In this document: in pieces, positions 1 through 9,165 of the stretch | Layout of the letters: each line of letters begins with the position of its first letter | Numbering within the stretch: the first letter of the stretch is position 1 | Assembly (NCBI RefSeq): GCF_001661345.1 | Contig: NW_017962913.1 | Location: 687,428 to 751,427 of the forward strand | DNA length: 64,000 nt | Source of the DNA: Ascoidea rubescens DSM 1968 | Lineage: Eukaryota; Ascomycota; Saccharomycetes; Ascoideales; Ascoideaceae | Direction: 5' to 3' | Position numbers and translations under genes: made by a program | Notes under the pieces: model-generated | The model's database searches: none | Told to the model about the DNA's origin: nothing | The model's input: the letters and a program-made list of their open reading frames with translations, nothing else

Positions 1-1
1 A

Positions 2-373
2 TGAACTAAACGAACTGCTAGAACATGACTCAGAAAATGAATTTGGTATCATTTCATATAAATCAATTATATGATCTATCTTTAATGAATGATCATATTT
101 AGATTTTACTATTCTGTTGCAATCACTGTCATTGTAATTACTATTATTATAACAATCATTATCATAATAATGATTAGAAGTATATATTGTCGATGGCGAT
201 AAAAAATTAGGATTTAACTCATTCAATGCTAACACTTCGTTTAACTGATTTAATTGATTATATTCGGGCGAAGTAATTGGTCTTTGGATAAAATTAACTT
301 TATGATCATATTTATAATTTAATGAATAATGGAATGGATATTTTAATGGATATTTTAATGGATTTAACGTCAT
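2..373 (-). CDS. 5' part of an unrecognised Asn/Tyr-rich protein (runs off the left edge)
   Basis: An open minus-strand frame begins at an ATG (complement of 371-373) and stays open for 124 codons to the window edge, so only the N-terminus is visible. The protein is rich in Asn, Tyr and Ser. It begins MTLNPLKYPLKYPFHY, where a 12-bp duplication encodes the repeated PLKYP unit, and it has possible proline-directed phosphosites (TSPE, LSPS). The visible part ends in a Ser-rich run. I recognise no domain and assign no function. It lies downstream of IPL1 in the same orientation, with a T-rich spacer in between. The open frame in AT-rich DNA and the composition, which matches other regulatory proteins in this window, favour a real gene, but this remains inference. 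Confidence 0.5.
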   Translation of the reverse strand, partial: MTLNPLKYPLKYPFHYSLNYKYDHKVNFIQRPITSPEYNQLNQLNEVLALNELNPNFLSPSTIYTSNHYYDNDCYNNSNYNDSDCNRIVKSKYDHSLKIDHIIDLYEMIPNSFSESCSSSSFSS

Positions 374-941
374 TCTTTTTTATATATCTGTATTGAGCAA
401 TTCATAATATTTCCTTAATCTCGAAATAGAAAAGCAATATATTTTTGTCCTATCTAATTGTATGAAAACTATTTTATAGCAATATAGTAATATATTTCGA
501 TAACAAAAGGAAATTGCTTCATTATAGTTGTTTGTTTGTTTTTTTGGTTTTTCTTTGGTTTTTTTTTTTGGCTTCTTTTTAGGCTTCGTCTAGCTTTATT
601 TGGTTTTGTGGTATAAAATCAGTATCAAGTATATTAAAATCAGAATTTTAGGTCCGATTTCCCTATTCGTGTTTATTATTTAATCTATGAAGGCAAATAC
701 ATTCATTTGCGATGATAATACAATAAAAAAAGGTCATAAGTAGTTTTAATGTGATTAATTGACAAAAAGAAAACAATAAAAAAGGTTAATGAATGTATCC
801 TTAAAAAATAACAACAAAAAATAACATTGAAAAAACAAATATTTGAATATTTAATAGTGTGTAAAAAAAAAAAAACTGATTGGTATTATGATTGGTATTG
901 TGATTAGTATTATGACTCATGTTATGATTATGATTAATATA
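374..941. other. Intergenic: IPL1 3' end and promoter of the left-edge gene
   Basis: This AT-rich spacer has long T tracts near 536-570 and A tracts near 864-876. No ORF, RNA gene or clear binding site was seen. Confidence 0.6.
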
Positions 942-1970
942 TTACATGGGATTGGATTTGTTTGGCTTCGGCCAATACTTTTTATTTCTTAAAATCCATG
1001 GATGGTTTTGAGCATCGGATAAAGATATTCTCTTTGTTGGATCATAACGAAGAAGTCTTTTAATCAAATCAACAGCATCCGGTTGCAAAAATTGGGGTAT
1101 TTTCAAATCCACTCTTGCTATTCTTCTATAAGTTGTTTGTTGGCATCCTTCTTCAAATGGAGGGTTTCCTACTAACAATTCATACATTAATATACCCAAA
1201 GCCCAAATGTCTACTTTTTCATTGTGATCTTTGGATTCAATCATTTCTGGGGACAAATAATCCAAAGTTCCACACATCGTTGATCTCTTTAACGACGGAG
1301 CATGGACACTCCAACCGAAATCCGAGAGTTTGATTATATTATCAAAGCCTAGTAGGATGTTTTCAGGTTTAATATCCCTGTGAATTATATGTTTTTTATG
1401 AAGATAGGATAGAGCTAGAATCATCTGATAAATGTAATGGGAAGCTAAAGCGTCATCGAACCTGCCCTTTTTCTTTAAAAACCCATACAATTCGCCATGG
1501 ATAACATATTCTAGGATGAGGTAAACTCTTTTTGAATCATGGAAATAACCGAATAGTCTTAGGACATTTGGATGTCTTAGGTTCGATTGAATTTCGACTT
1601 CTCTTCTAAACTGTTTTTCCACTTTGAAGTGAGTTAGTTCCTCCTTTTCCATTACTTTTAGAGCACAAACATAACCGGTTTTCTTATCACGAACACAGTA
1701 AACTTTTCCAAATTTTCCCTTTCCTAATTTTCTGCCAATTTCAAAATCATTGATAGAGTAGTCTCTTAGGGGTTGTTGTTTTAAATTTAAATTAATAGAA
1801 TTTGATTTTGCAGTGTAGTTGTGGGATATAGTGTGAGTATTATTTGTAGTGTTGTTGGTGGTGTTATTGAATTTGATATCAGCATTGGATTTCCATAGAG
1901 CGGCAGAGGTAGAATTGTTGTTGTTATTGGAAGAGAAGGCCAACTTTGTGTCGAGAGGCTTGAGAAGCAT
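942..1970 (-). CDS. IPL1: Aurora kinase Ipl1, catalytic subunit of the chromosomal passenger complex
   Basis: This is a Ser/Thr protein kinase of 342 residues. An Asn-rich N-terminal tail of about 75 residues precedes one kinase domain. Visible motifs are the glycine loop GKGKFG (84-89), catalytic Lys in ALK (105), HRDIKPEN (197-204), DFG (217-219), and the Aurora-type activation segment with WSVHAPS, the RST phospho-threonine at 231 and CGTLDYL. In known Auroras the last motif is followed by PPE; here it reads SPE. Length and single-domain layout match fungal Aurora. The family phosphorylates kinetochore proteins such as Dam1 and Ndc80 to release incorrect microtubule attachments. The start is the first ATG; upstream lies a GA-rich leader of tandem 5-mers. 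Identification is secure; the function is taken from the family. Confidence 0.96.
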   Translation of the reverse strand: MLLKPLDTKLAFSSNNNNNSTSAALWKSNADIKFNNTTNNTTNNTHTISHNYTAKSNSINLNLKQQPLRDYSINDFEIGRKLGKGKFGKVYCVRDKKTGYVCALKVMEKEELTHFKVEKQFRREVEIQSNLRHPNVLRLFGYFHDSKRVYLILEYVIHGELYGFLKKKGRFDDALASHYIYQMILALSYLHKKHIIHRDIKPENILLGFDNIIKLSDFGWSVHAPSLKRSTMCGTLDYLSPEMIESKDHNEKVDIWALGILMYELLVGNPPFEEGCQQTTYRRIARVDLKIPQFLQPDAVDLIKRLLRYDPTKRISLSDAQNHPWILRNKKYWPKPNKSNPM

Positions 1971-1985
1971 TTTTATAACATAAAT

Positions 1986-2023
1986 AAAGAGAAGAGAAGA
2001 GAAGAGAAGAGAAGAGAAGAGTA
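1986..2023. repeat. GAGAA pentanucleotide tandem repeat
   Basis: About seven tandem copies of a five-base purine unit lie 15 bp upstream of the IPL1 ATG, probably in its promoter or 5' UTR. In yeast such GA/CT tracts can bind GAGA-type factors or exclude nucleosomes; that role is inferred. Confidence 0.75.
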
Positions 2024-2527
2024 TTTGAGAAAAGAGAAGTTATAAAGAGAGAGTGAGATTGAGAGTGAGAGAAAAAAATAAAACAAAGCGATTAATTTGT
2101 AAAACATGTTTTAAGTTGAAGGTTGAAAGAGTTTTTGTTTACAATTAACTAAATTTGAAGAGATGCATGATTTGTTCCTGATTTGGCAATATCCAAACAA
2201 ACACAAAGAGTGTCCGGAGATTTGGCGACGAATTTATTTTTGTATGTATTGGGAAATTAAATTGTATGAGTATATATGGATAAATGTATAAATATTGGAA
2301 AAGAAATAGATTAGCAAGTTCTAGTTTTTGATTGTATAGTACATTTTGTTGAAGAAAACACGCAATTAACCTGAAATGAACAGCACCTTTGTCGAACACA
2401 AGAAATAAGAATAAAGAGAGTAAAAAGAGAGTAGAAGTGAAAGTAAAAGTAAAAGTGAAAGTGAAAGTGAAAAACTCAGAAACTCAAAAAAAAACAAGCT
2501 AGTAGATAGATAGGAAAAAGAAATTAG

Positions 2528-2535
<8 letters not shown>

Positions 2536-2559
<24 letters not shown>

Positions 2560-2560
2560 G
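2536..2560. repeat. (TA)n microsatellite
   Basis: A TA dinucleotide run of about 12 units lies just downstream of the Whi5/Nrm1-like stop codon. Confidence 0.8.
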
Positions 2561-2637
2561 TTAAAAGAACAACCAAATTAGATTAAATAAATTAAGATAA
2601 ATTAAGATTGAATAAGATAAGTAAAATCATTAGCATT

Positions 2638-3963
2638 TTATAAAGAGGGATCATCAGAAAGAAGTAATTTTTCATTTTCGTTTTGAGAAGCGGTTAAAGT
2701 ATTAGTTGTTGTGGGATTAAGAGAATTAGATTGATTGATGTTGGAAGGAATCGCAGATAAGTTGAATAATTGAGAGATTTGAATTTGTCTTGGAGATGGC
2801 GAGAACAAATTTACATAATCATCTAAATTAAACTGAGGAGTTTTGATCAAGTTGATATTGTTGGAGTTGTTGGAGTTGAAGTTAGTGTTTATATTATTAT
2901 TATTGTTGTTGTTGATTAATTTGTTTGAAGCAGATATGGTGTCAAGATTAAGATTATTATTGATGGAAGTTTCTTGAATTGGTTGAATTGGAGTAGCGGG
3001 TATTAAAAAAGTTGATTTATTATTTGAAACTGGGTTTGTATTTGCAGTGTTGATAATATTGTTATTAAATTCAAAAGAATTGAATTTGGGTGTTAGTTGG
3101 AAGAAATTGGGACTGCCATTTAAGAAAAGATTAGTATTTGGGGAGGTGAGGTTTAGATTGAAACCGATCAAGTTATTGTTGATATTTGGGTTGTTGAAAT
3201 TAGATATACTGTTGGGATCGATGTTGGGATTATTAGAGGTGATGATATTGTTATTGTTTGAGTATTTATTGATGATAGTTGAAGGAGAGTTGATGTTTGT
3301 GAATTTAATGGAATTTAGCAAGTTTGAATTTAGGGATAAGTTTTGGTCATTTAAATTGATTGAGGGAGTTAGAAAATTTAAATAATCGATTGTGTTGAGA
3401 TTGATGTTGTTTTCGTTATTATCGATAGTTGGTTTCGGGGTGGCTAATAAAGAATTTAAGGATTCTTTTGTTGATTCATTGTTATTTGAAGAAGTGGAGT
3501 TTGAGTAATTTGAGGTTTTGAAAGTTTTTTTGACTGGATAATCGATTTTTTTATTTTGATTAGCATTTTGGTTACTATTAGTGTTACTATTAGTGTTACT
3601 ATTAGTGTTATTATTATTATTACTATTGTTATTGTTGTTATTGTTGTTATTGTTGTTATTGTTGTTATTGTTGTTTAATTTTTTGTTGTTGATCAAAATG
3701 ATTTTATCAGATAAAGTCTTTTGATTGTTTGAATGATTTGAGTGGTTTGAATGGCTTGAATGGCTTGAATGGTTTGAATGGTTTTTAGTGATTTTGTTAT
3801 TTGTGGAGATATTATTGTTATTTTGTAGTTTGATTCCAGCGTTTAATAGCTTTAGTTTTAGCTTTCTTGAGATTTTCGATATTTTGATCTTTTTCAAGAT
3901 GTTGTTGGCAATTATGTCTTCGTTTTCCTTGTTATTGGATAAAGTCAAAGTAGCGCCAGTCAT
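2638..3963 (-). CDS. Asn-rich protein with a Whi5/Nrm1-like motif (candidate G1/S transcription repressor)
   Basis: This is a 441-residue protein. The frame is open further upstream but the first ATG is at 3961-3963, which I take as the start. Near the N-terminus (about residues 22-48) a basic amphipathic segment, ISKISRKLKLKLLNAGIKL, resembles the GTB motif of Whi5 and Nrm1, which contacts the SBF/MBF transcription factors. The rest is low complexity: His/Ser and poly-Asn runs, then many proline-directed sites (ATPKP, LTPSI, NSPS, LTPKF, PATP, KTPQF, FSPSP). A short motif plus clustered CDK sites in a disordered chain is the Whi5/Nrm1 layout. The long upstream region contains ACGCGT and CGCGAAA words of the MCB/SCB type. 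Family assignment rests on one short motif, so it could be another disordered regulator. Confidence 0.5.
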   Translation of the reverse strand: MTGATLTLSNNKENEDIIANNILKKIKISKISRKLKLKLLNAGIKLQNNNNISTNNKITKNHSNHSSHSSHSNHSNHSNNQKTLSDKIILINNKKLNNNNNNNNNNNNNNNNNSNNNNNTNSNTNSNTNSNQNANQNKKIDYPVKKTFKTSNYSNSTSSNNNESTKESLNSLLATPKPTIDNNENNINLNTIDYLNFLTPSINLNDQNLSLNSNLLNSIKFTNINSPSTIINKYSNNNNIITSNNPNIDPNSISNFNNPNINNNLIGFNLNLTSPNTNLFLNGSPNFFQLTPKFNSFEFNNNIINTANTNPVSNNKSTFLIPATPIQPIQETSINNNLNLDTISASNKLINNNNNNNINTNFNSNNSNNINLIKTPQFNLDDYVNLFSPSPRQIQISQLFNLSAIPSNINQSNSLNPTTTNTLTASQNENEKLLLSDDPSL

Positions 3964-5479
3964 TGTGAGCAAGAAAGAGGTATAAGACAATAGGGTGATA
4001 AGGTGATAAGGTGACAAGAAGATGTATATTGTGGGATGAGGATGGGTGGAACTGAGTTAAAAACAGCAATATAATGGGGTATAATAGAGCTGGGGATGAT
4101 ATAACAGAGGAACAGGAACAGAAGAACAAGAACAAGAACAAGAATCAGGGATAATAAGGACGAGAGACAGAGGGAGAGAGAGAGAGAAATAGAACAAAGA
4201 GAGGTAAAGGAAAACAGGGAATTGAGTTGAATTAGTGTGTTCTTTGTATTATTTATATAACTGAGGTTGATTGCAATGGCTTAAAAGCAGCGATTCAGCG
4301 AAAGTTTGTGGAAAACAAAGCAAATTAGCAAAAACTGGTGAAAACAACAGGAAAGTAATGAGAGATTAATGGTAAAGGAAAATGGTTGATGTTGGAGATG
4401 CTTTTAGTGTTGGAAACAGCGTTGGGAGTGCGATTGTTTCTTTAATTTGTCTGTGTTTTTCTTGTTGTTTTAGCTCTTTTCGCTCTTTTGGGTAGTGTAT
4501 TTTTGTTTTGCATTGGCAGCATTACGCTTTAGGGTTTAAGATTTGACAAATGTACAGAGAAAAGGTTTGAAAAAGGCTGAAAAAAGAGTTTGAAAACAGA
4601 TTTTAAAAAGATTGGAAACAGTTGCAAACGAGAGCGAAAAAAGGTCAGCGTAACGAAAAAAGTGGAAAGCGTGGAAGAAAAAGAAGAAAAAGCCCGCAAA
4701 AGGAAAAACAAGCTACGTAAATAGTGCAGGGCTCTGTGGTACAACGCGGCACAGTGCAGCGGGAACACAAGCGAAAATAGGGAAAATAAGAAAAAGCAAG
4801 CACTTGGGAAAAAATAAGGAATATGGACGAAAATGAACGAGCAAAAAAATTACAACTGAAAACACCAGCGAGACATCTGCAGAATCCCATTTGAAAGCAA
4901 TTTACGATCAGAATTCCGCAGAGCGAGCAGCAGAGGTGATATTTATAGAAAATTCTGGACAGCGCAGGGTGTGATTGGCCAGGACACGCTAGCGAAGCAG
5001 CGCAGAAGCTGGAGGTGCGGCCAATAGGGTTGGGCTTTGCAGCAGCGGAACCTGGCCGCAACGGCGCTGATCCAATGAGAGCTGCATTAGTAGGATCGTG
5101 ATCGTGATCGTGATCGTGTCCACCCAAGCCAGATGCAGTTCGCACCCAAGCCAGATCCGGTCTCAGTCGCGAAATCTGAAGGAGCAGTGCGTAGATTGGT
5201 GCAGCACAAACAGCAGAAGGTCCCGTGCGCAAATGAATCCCTGCTTTTCGGTCATTCAAGACAACGATTCCAGACAACGGCCGCAGACAACATTCAGCAT
5301 TGGCGCCGGAGAGGAGTGCATGGCACGCAAACGCGTTGCTCCAGTGGCACCGCCGATCTGCTGGGGTAAACAGAATGAGGAGCGCGAAGACACACAGTCA
5401 AGGCTTTTAGAGTGGTCGTTACATTGACAGCTATATATTTGTTTAGTGAGTAACCGTTTCATTGGTTGGCTCGTGTTGT
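3964..5479. other. Long, partly GC-rich promoter region of the Whi5/Nrm1-like gene
   Basis: About 1.5 kb separates the RPL22 stop from the start of the Whi5/Nrm1-like gene. The part nearest that gene is purine-rich. The stretch at 4700-5460 is clearly GC-rich and stays open in several frames at once, as expected for GC-rich non-coding DNA. It holds CCAAT words in both orientations (about 4974, 5020, 5070), a TTTAGGGTT word (4529-4537), CGCGAAA (5168-5174), ACGCGT (5331-5336) and a 6-bp tandem repeat. No gene is supported here. Confidence 0.55.
5094..5117. repeat. GATCGT hexamer, four perfect tandem copies
   Basis: Four exact six-base copies sit in the GC-rich part of the promoter region. The reverse complement encodes an incidental His-Asp repeat in a spurious frame. 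Confidence 0.85.
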
Positions 5480-6271
5480 TTATTCGTCGTCTTCATCTTC
5501 AACAGCGGTGGAGTAGAATTTCAACTCGTACTGGTTTTGTTTGATGGAAACAAATCTGATCCAGTCTCTGATTTGGTTTTTCTTCAAGTATCTTTTGGTT
5601 AAGTATTTCAAGTATTTACCAGAGAATTTAGCCTTGGAAGCAACAATAACAGTGGCACCCTTGGTTTCAACAATAACATCATCGCCTAAATTACCGACTC
5701 TGCCGTCGAGTTTGATGTGGTCAATCAAATATTTGGCATAAGATGAGGTGTCAAATACACCATTGTCCGATGGACCTGAACAGTCAACAGTGAATTTCTT
5801 AACAGCACTTTTCTTGGATTTCTATTGTGAATAATAAATAAATATCAAAAATTGAATAGTTAATATCAAATTTATTCCTTGAATAACCTACTACATTATT
5901 CAATTTTTTCAGTTATAATTAAAAGAAAAAAAAAAGTAGCAAAGCTTCAAGCATAATTTAACATTACTTTTTATTTCAGGATTTAGTGTCTCATACTTCT
6001 ACATTTACTTTGATAAAGCTAGTATGATTCATTAACTCAATAGAAATTACTATCTATTCCAATCCATTATAATTTAGTTATAATTTAATTAAGCAATAGA
6101 TATCATTGAAATATAAATCCCATTGGTTTTCATAAATTGGTTTTCATAAATTTATTTCCAATCCACTTTTTTTGGATCTAAATGAAAATTTGAATTTCTG
6201 CTCTACTCTCTTATCTTTTATTTTCCGATTTAATTATCACTTTATCTGATTACACTTACAATTGGAGCCAT
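5480..6271 (-). CDS. RPL22: 60S ribosomal protein eL22, two exons
   Basis: This encodes a cytosolic large-subunit ribosomal protein of 117 residues. Exon 2 (5480-5821) encodes the eL22 core, including [35 protein letters not shown] and IRDWIRFVS, and an acidic tail. Its frame runs into a TAG acceptor (complement of 5822-5824) with no ATG at the family start. The start lies in a four-codon first exon (6260-6271, Met-Ala-Pro-Ile), followed by a GTAAGT donor (complement of 6254-6259). The intron is 438 nt (5822-6259), phase 0, with a TATTAAC branch-like motif (complement of 5859-5865) 37 nt before the acceptor. The spliced N-terminus [17 protein letters not shown] aligns with S. cerevisiae Rpl22a, whose gene is also split just after the start. 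Identification is secure; the first exon is very likely. Confidence 0.93.
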
Positions 6272-7108
6272 TTGGATAGACTTGTTTGTGATATGATATA
6301 CTTGAATATGATATTGCTGAGTGAACTATCAGTGTAATTGATGATACCTGAAATATTAATCCGAAAAAAGATTCGTTTACCAACAGACTAGCTTGTTATA
6401 AATTTTCAGCACCATGTCCCCAAAAATAATACAACAGGGCTGTAACAGGTTGCAAGTCACACTACACTTTAGTCACGATTTAGTCACGTTTGTATAAACA
6501 GGGCTCACAGCAGCATATCTGCGTTAGCATGCTTACGTATGTGTAGGTGTAGCACTCACACGCACTGCCATCTTTGCGGATTTAATCCACCCCTGTGGGT
6601 CTGTAGCTGAAACTGGAAACGCGTAGCGCCTGGCTTTTCCCGTTCCAAAAGCCGCCCGAAACGACGCAGCACCCGCACCACAGGCACCACAAGCACCAGA
6701 AACACCGGCAAAAACAGCCCTCCGACGACGGCAAAGGTGCCAATTCCTCTCCTGCCTCTGCTGTCTTTGCTGGATCTGCGGCGTGGGCTGTGTTCTGGAC
6801 CCAATTGGGCATTTTCCCTTCAGCATCCCACTCATCCTCCCTCCACTGTCTCACATCCCACATTTCTTCCTTTTGTTTACATCCCTTTGTTATTATCTCA
6901 TATTATATCAAATCATTCTCTGGCTCTGGCTCTGATACCAATTGTTTCTATTGTTTCTCTTCCTGTTCTTTTCCTTTTCTTCCCTTTCTTCTTCCTCTAC
7001 TTCCATCCCATCTCTTAATCCCCCATCTATTATCTACACCTCTCTCTTCCACCTCTTCTATATCTTATATTCTATACTTCTCCCTCATTCTCTCTACTTG
7101 TCGTCAAA
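6272..7108. other. Divergent promoter RPL22 / SCS2 with GC-rich island
   Basis: AT-rich flanks surround a GC-rich block at about 6540-6850 that is open in three frames and contains ACGCGT (6619-6624). A long pyrimidine-rich stretch (6840-7108) leads into the SCS2 start. No coding signal beyond composition was seen. Confidence 0.55.
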
Positions 7109-8320
7109 ATGGAAATCTCCCCTTCAATCCTACAATTCAGTCGTATGTATCTTTCCATCTAATATTTTTTTTCAATTTCTCATTTATCCTCCCATCTACT
7201 ATCCCAATTAATCAATCAATTATCACTCTAATTATCATCCCAATTAATATTCTAATTACCATCTTACTAACTTTTTCTCCTACTATTTCCACTTTTTCTC
7301 TTTCCCCCCCCCTTTTTTTTTTTGGCTTGCTTCCTTGCTTCTTTGTTCCTCTCATTTTTTTCTTGCCTCTTACTAATAGCGCCATTCACTCAATCTTCAA
7401 CTCAAAAAATCTCTCTACAAAACAACTCATCCACCCCTCTAGCCTTTAAAGTTAAAACAACTGCTCCCAAATTATACTGCGTTAGACCAAATGCCTCCAC
7501 TGTTAATCCAGGCCAACAAGTGGAAATATCAATCATCTTACAAGGCCTCAAAAAGGAACCTTCTTTGGACTACAAATGCAAAGACAAATTCTTAATCATC
7601 TCTCTACCTTGCCCTTCAGATGAAATTAATCATGACGATTTAGAAGGTGGTGTAGCTAAAGTCTGGCCTAAATTGGAATCTCAATTTAAAGGCCAAATCG
7701 TTCAAAAAAAAATTAGAGTTCACTACAACTTATCTCAAATCTCAATCCCAAATCCAATCATTCATGAAGAACAAATCCCAATTTCTAACAGCAACAATCA
7801 ATTGGATTCTTCGCCTTCCTCCAGCTCTTCTCCTCCATCCGCAACCATCCCAACCATATCCATTGTTGATCACCAACCAATCAATCATCAACATTCTCTA
7901 CCTTCCTCAATCCAAAGAGATTTATCCCAATCTCAAGCTAAAATCAACCAATTGTCTCAAAAATTAGACTCAAACTCTTCTCCTTCCCAAAATAATAATT
8001 CTACAAATATTATTCCCAATCCTGTTATTAACACCAATCCCAATCCCAATCCCAATCCCAATTACAATTACAATTCCAATTCCAATTCCAACATCTCCGA
8101 TCCAATCGCCCAAAATAATATAGCTCAACATAGAAACTTATCCTCTACAAACCAATTTTCAGAAAAAACTTCTATTAAACCCCAAAATGACATCCCAAAC
8201 TCATCTCTAGTTTTAGATTCAAATAATCTTCTCAACACTCCTCCAGTAAATGGCGTCCCAATCCCAATAGTTTTAATTATCGCTATAATCTCTTTTTTAA
8301 TCGGTTGGATTTTTTTCTAA
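7109..8320 (+). CDS. SCS2: VAP-family ER membrane protein (Scs2-like), two exons
   Basis: This is a tail-anchored ER protein of 324 residues that in the family binds FFAT-motif proteins and tethers ER to plasma membrane. Exon 1 (7109-7142) encodes MEISPSILQFS, then a GTATGT donor (7143-7148). The intron is 237 nt with a perfect TACTAAC branch point (7265-7271), a long pyrimidine tract and the first downstream AG at 7378-7379. Exon 2 starts at 7380. The joined protein has an N-terminal MSP domain (about 1-130) with TPLAFKVKTTAPKLYCVRPN and the KDKFLI segment, which align with yeast Scs2. A long Ser/Pro/Asn linker with a PNPNPN tract follows, then a C-terminal membrane anchor (PIPIVLIIAIISFLIGWIFF). 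A paralogue such as SCS22 cannot be excluded. Confidence 0.93.
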
Positions 8321-9165
8321 TTAATTAAATTATTGTAACTTTATTTTATTTTATTTTATTTTATCTTATCTCAATTATCTTATCTTTATTTTAATAATTT
8401 TATCTAATTTACTTTAATAAAATTATTTCAATAAAACTATTTCAATAAAATTTTAAACAACTAAAAATTATCAACCAATTTAAAATTTCGGTTAAAACTA
8501 TCCCAATACTTCAATTATAAAGAATTACTTATTTTTTGGCTCATTGAATTTTTTTTTTATTCCACTTATTCTGCCTTTTTTTTCTTTTTTTTTCTTCACC
8601 CTTTTTTTCTCATTATTCTGTGTTCTTTTCAGTTGTTTTTTTCAAATTTTGTCTTATTTTCTTATTTTCTTATTTTCTTATTTTCTTATTACTATTATTA
8701 TTACTATTATTATTATCTACTACATACTTTCGATTCTTTTTGAATAGTGATACGTTGACTTCAATCAATTTCTTTTGGTTTGTTTAATTTCATTAAGTTT
8801 CAAGATATTATATTACTAAAATATACTATTGTTCTTTCATTTTCCAATTTTCCAATTTTTCAATTTTTCAATTTATAATTTTTTTTACTATTCGTATCGT
8901 TTTTATTTTATTTTATTTTATTTTATTTTATTTTTTTATTTTTTTCGTTGATTAAACTTAATCATTAAACTTGTATAACTCTTTGATCTTTGATCTTTGA
9001 TTGCTATCGAATCTTTAATAATAATATCAATTTAAAATATCTATAACATCTAAATCTAACAAAAAAAATTCTTTAAATAATTTATCTCTATTAATAAATT
9101 CAATATATATATATAAATAAAATAATCTCACATGTAAAAAAAATTGACTCTAAACTGTATCCATT
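8321..9165. other. Convergent intergenic region
   Basis: The 3' flanks of SCS2 and the Soa1-like gene hold TTTTA and TTTTC pentamer tandems (about 8336-8362, 8652-8692, 8900-8935). They are likely terminator/poly(A) regions for both strands. No gene was seen. Confidence 0.6.

Larger units (their letters stand above)
1971..2637. other. Intergenic: IPL1 promoter
   Basis: The IPL1 upstream region holds a GA-rich pentanucleotide tandem (1986-2023), further purine-rich repeats (about 2420-2470) and a TA dinucleotide run (about 2537-2560). The open frame at 2145-2399 would need a non-ATG start and looks spurious. Confidence 0.6.

Noticed and set aside
4645-5277. 210-codon frame in the GC-rich region upstream of the Whi5/Nrm1-like gene
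   Set aside because: Several frames on both strands are open over the same GC-rich DNA. The protein has a repeat-derived His-Asp run and no family motif, so it is an artefact of composition.
6533-6863. Overlapping minus-strand frames between RPL22 and SCS2
   Set aside because: Three frames are open together in a GC-rich promoter block; no start context or known motif.
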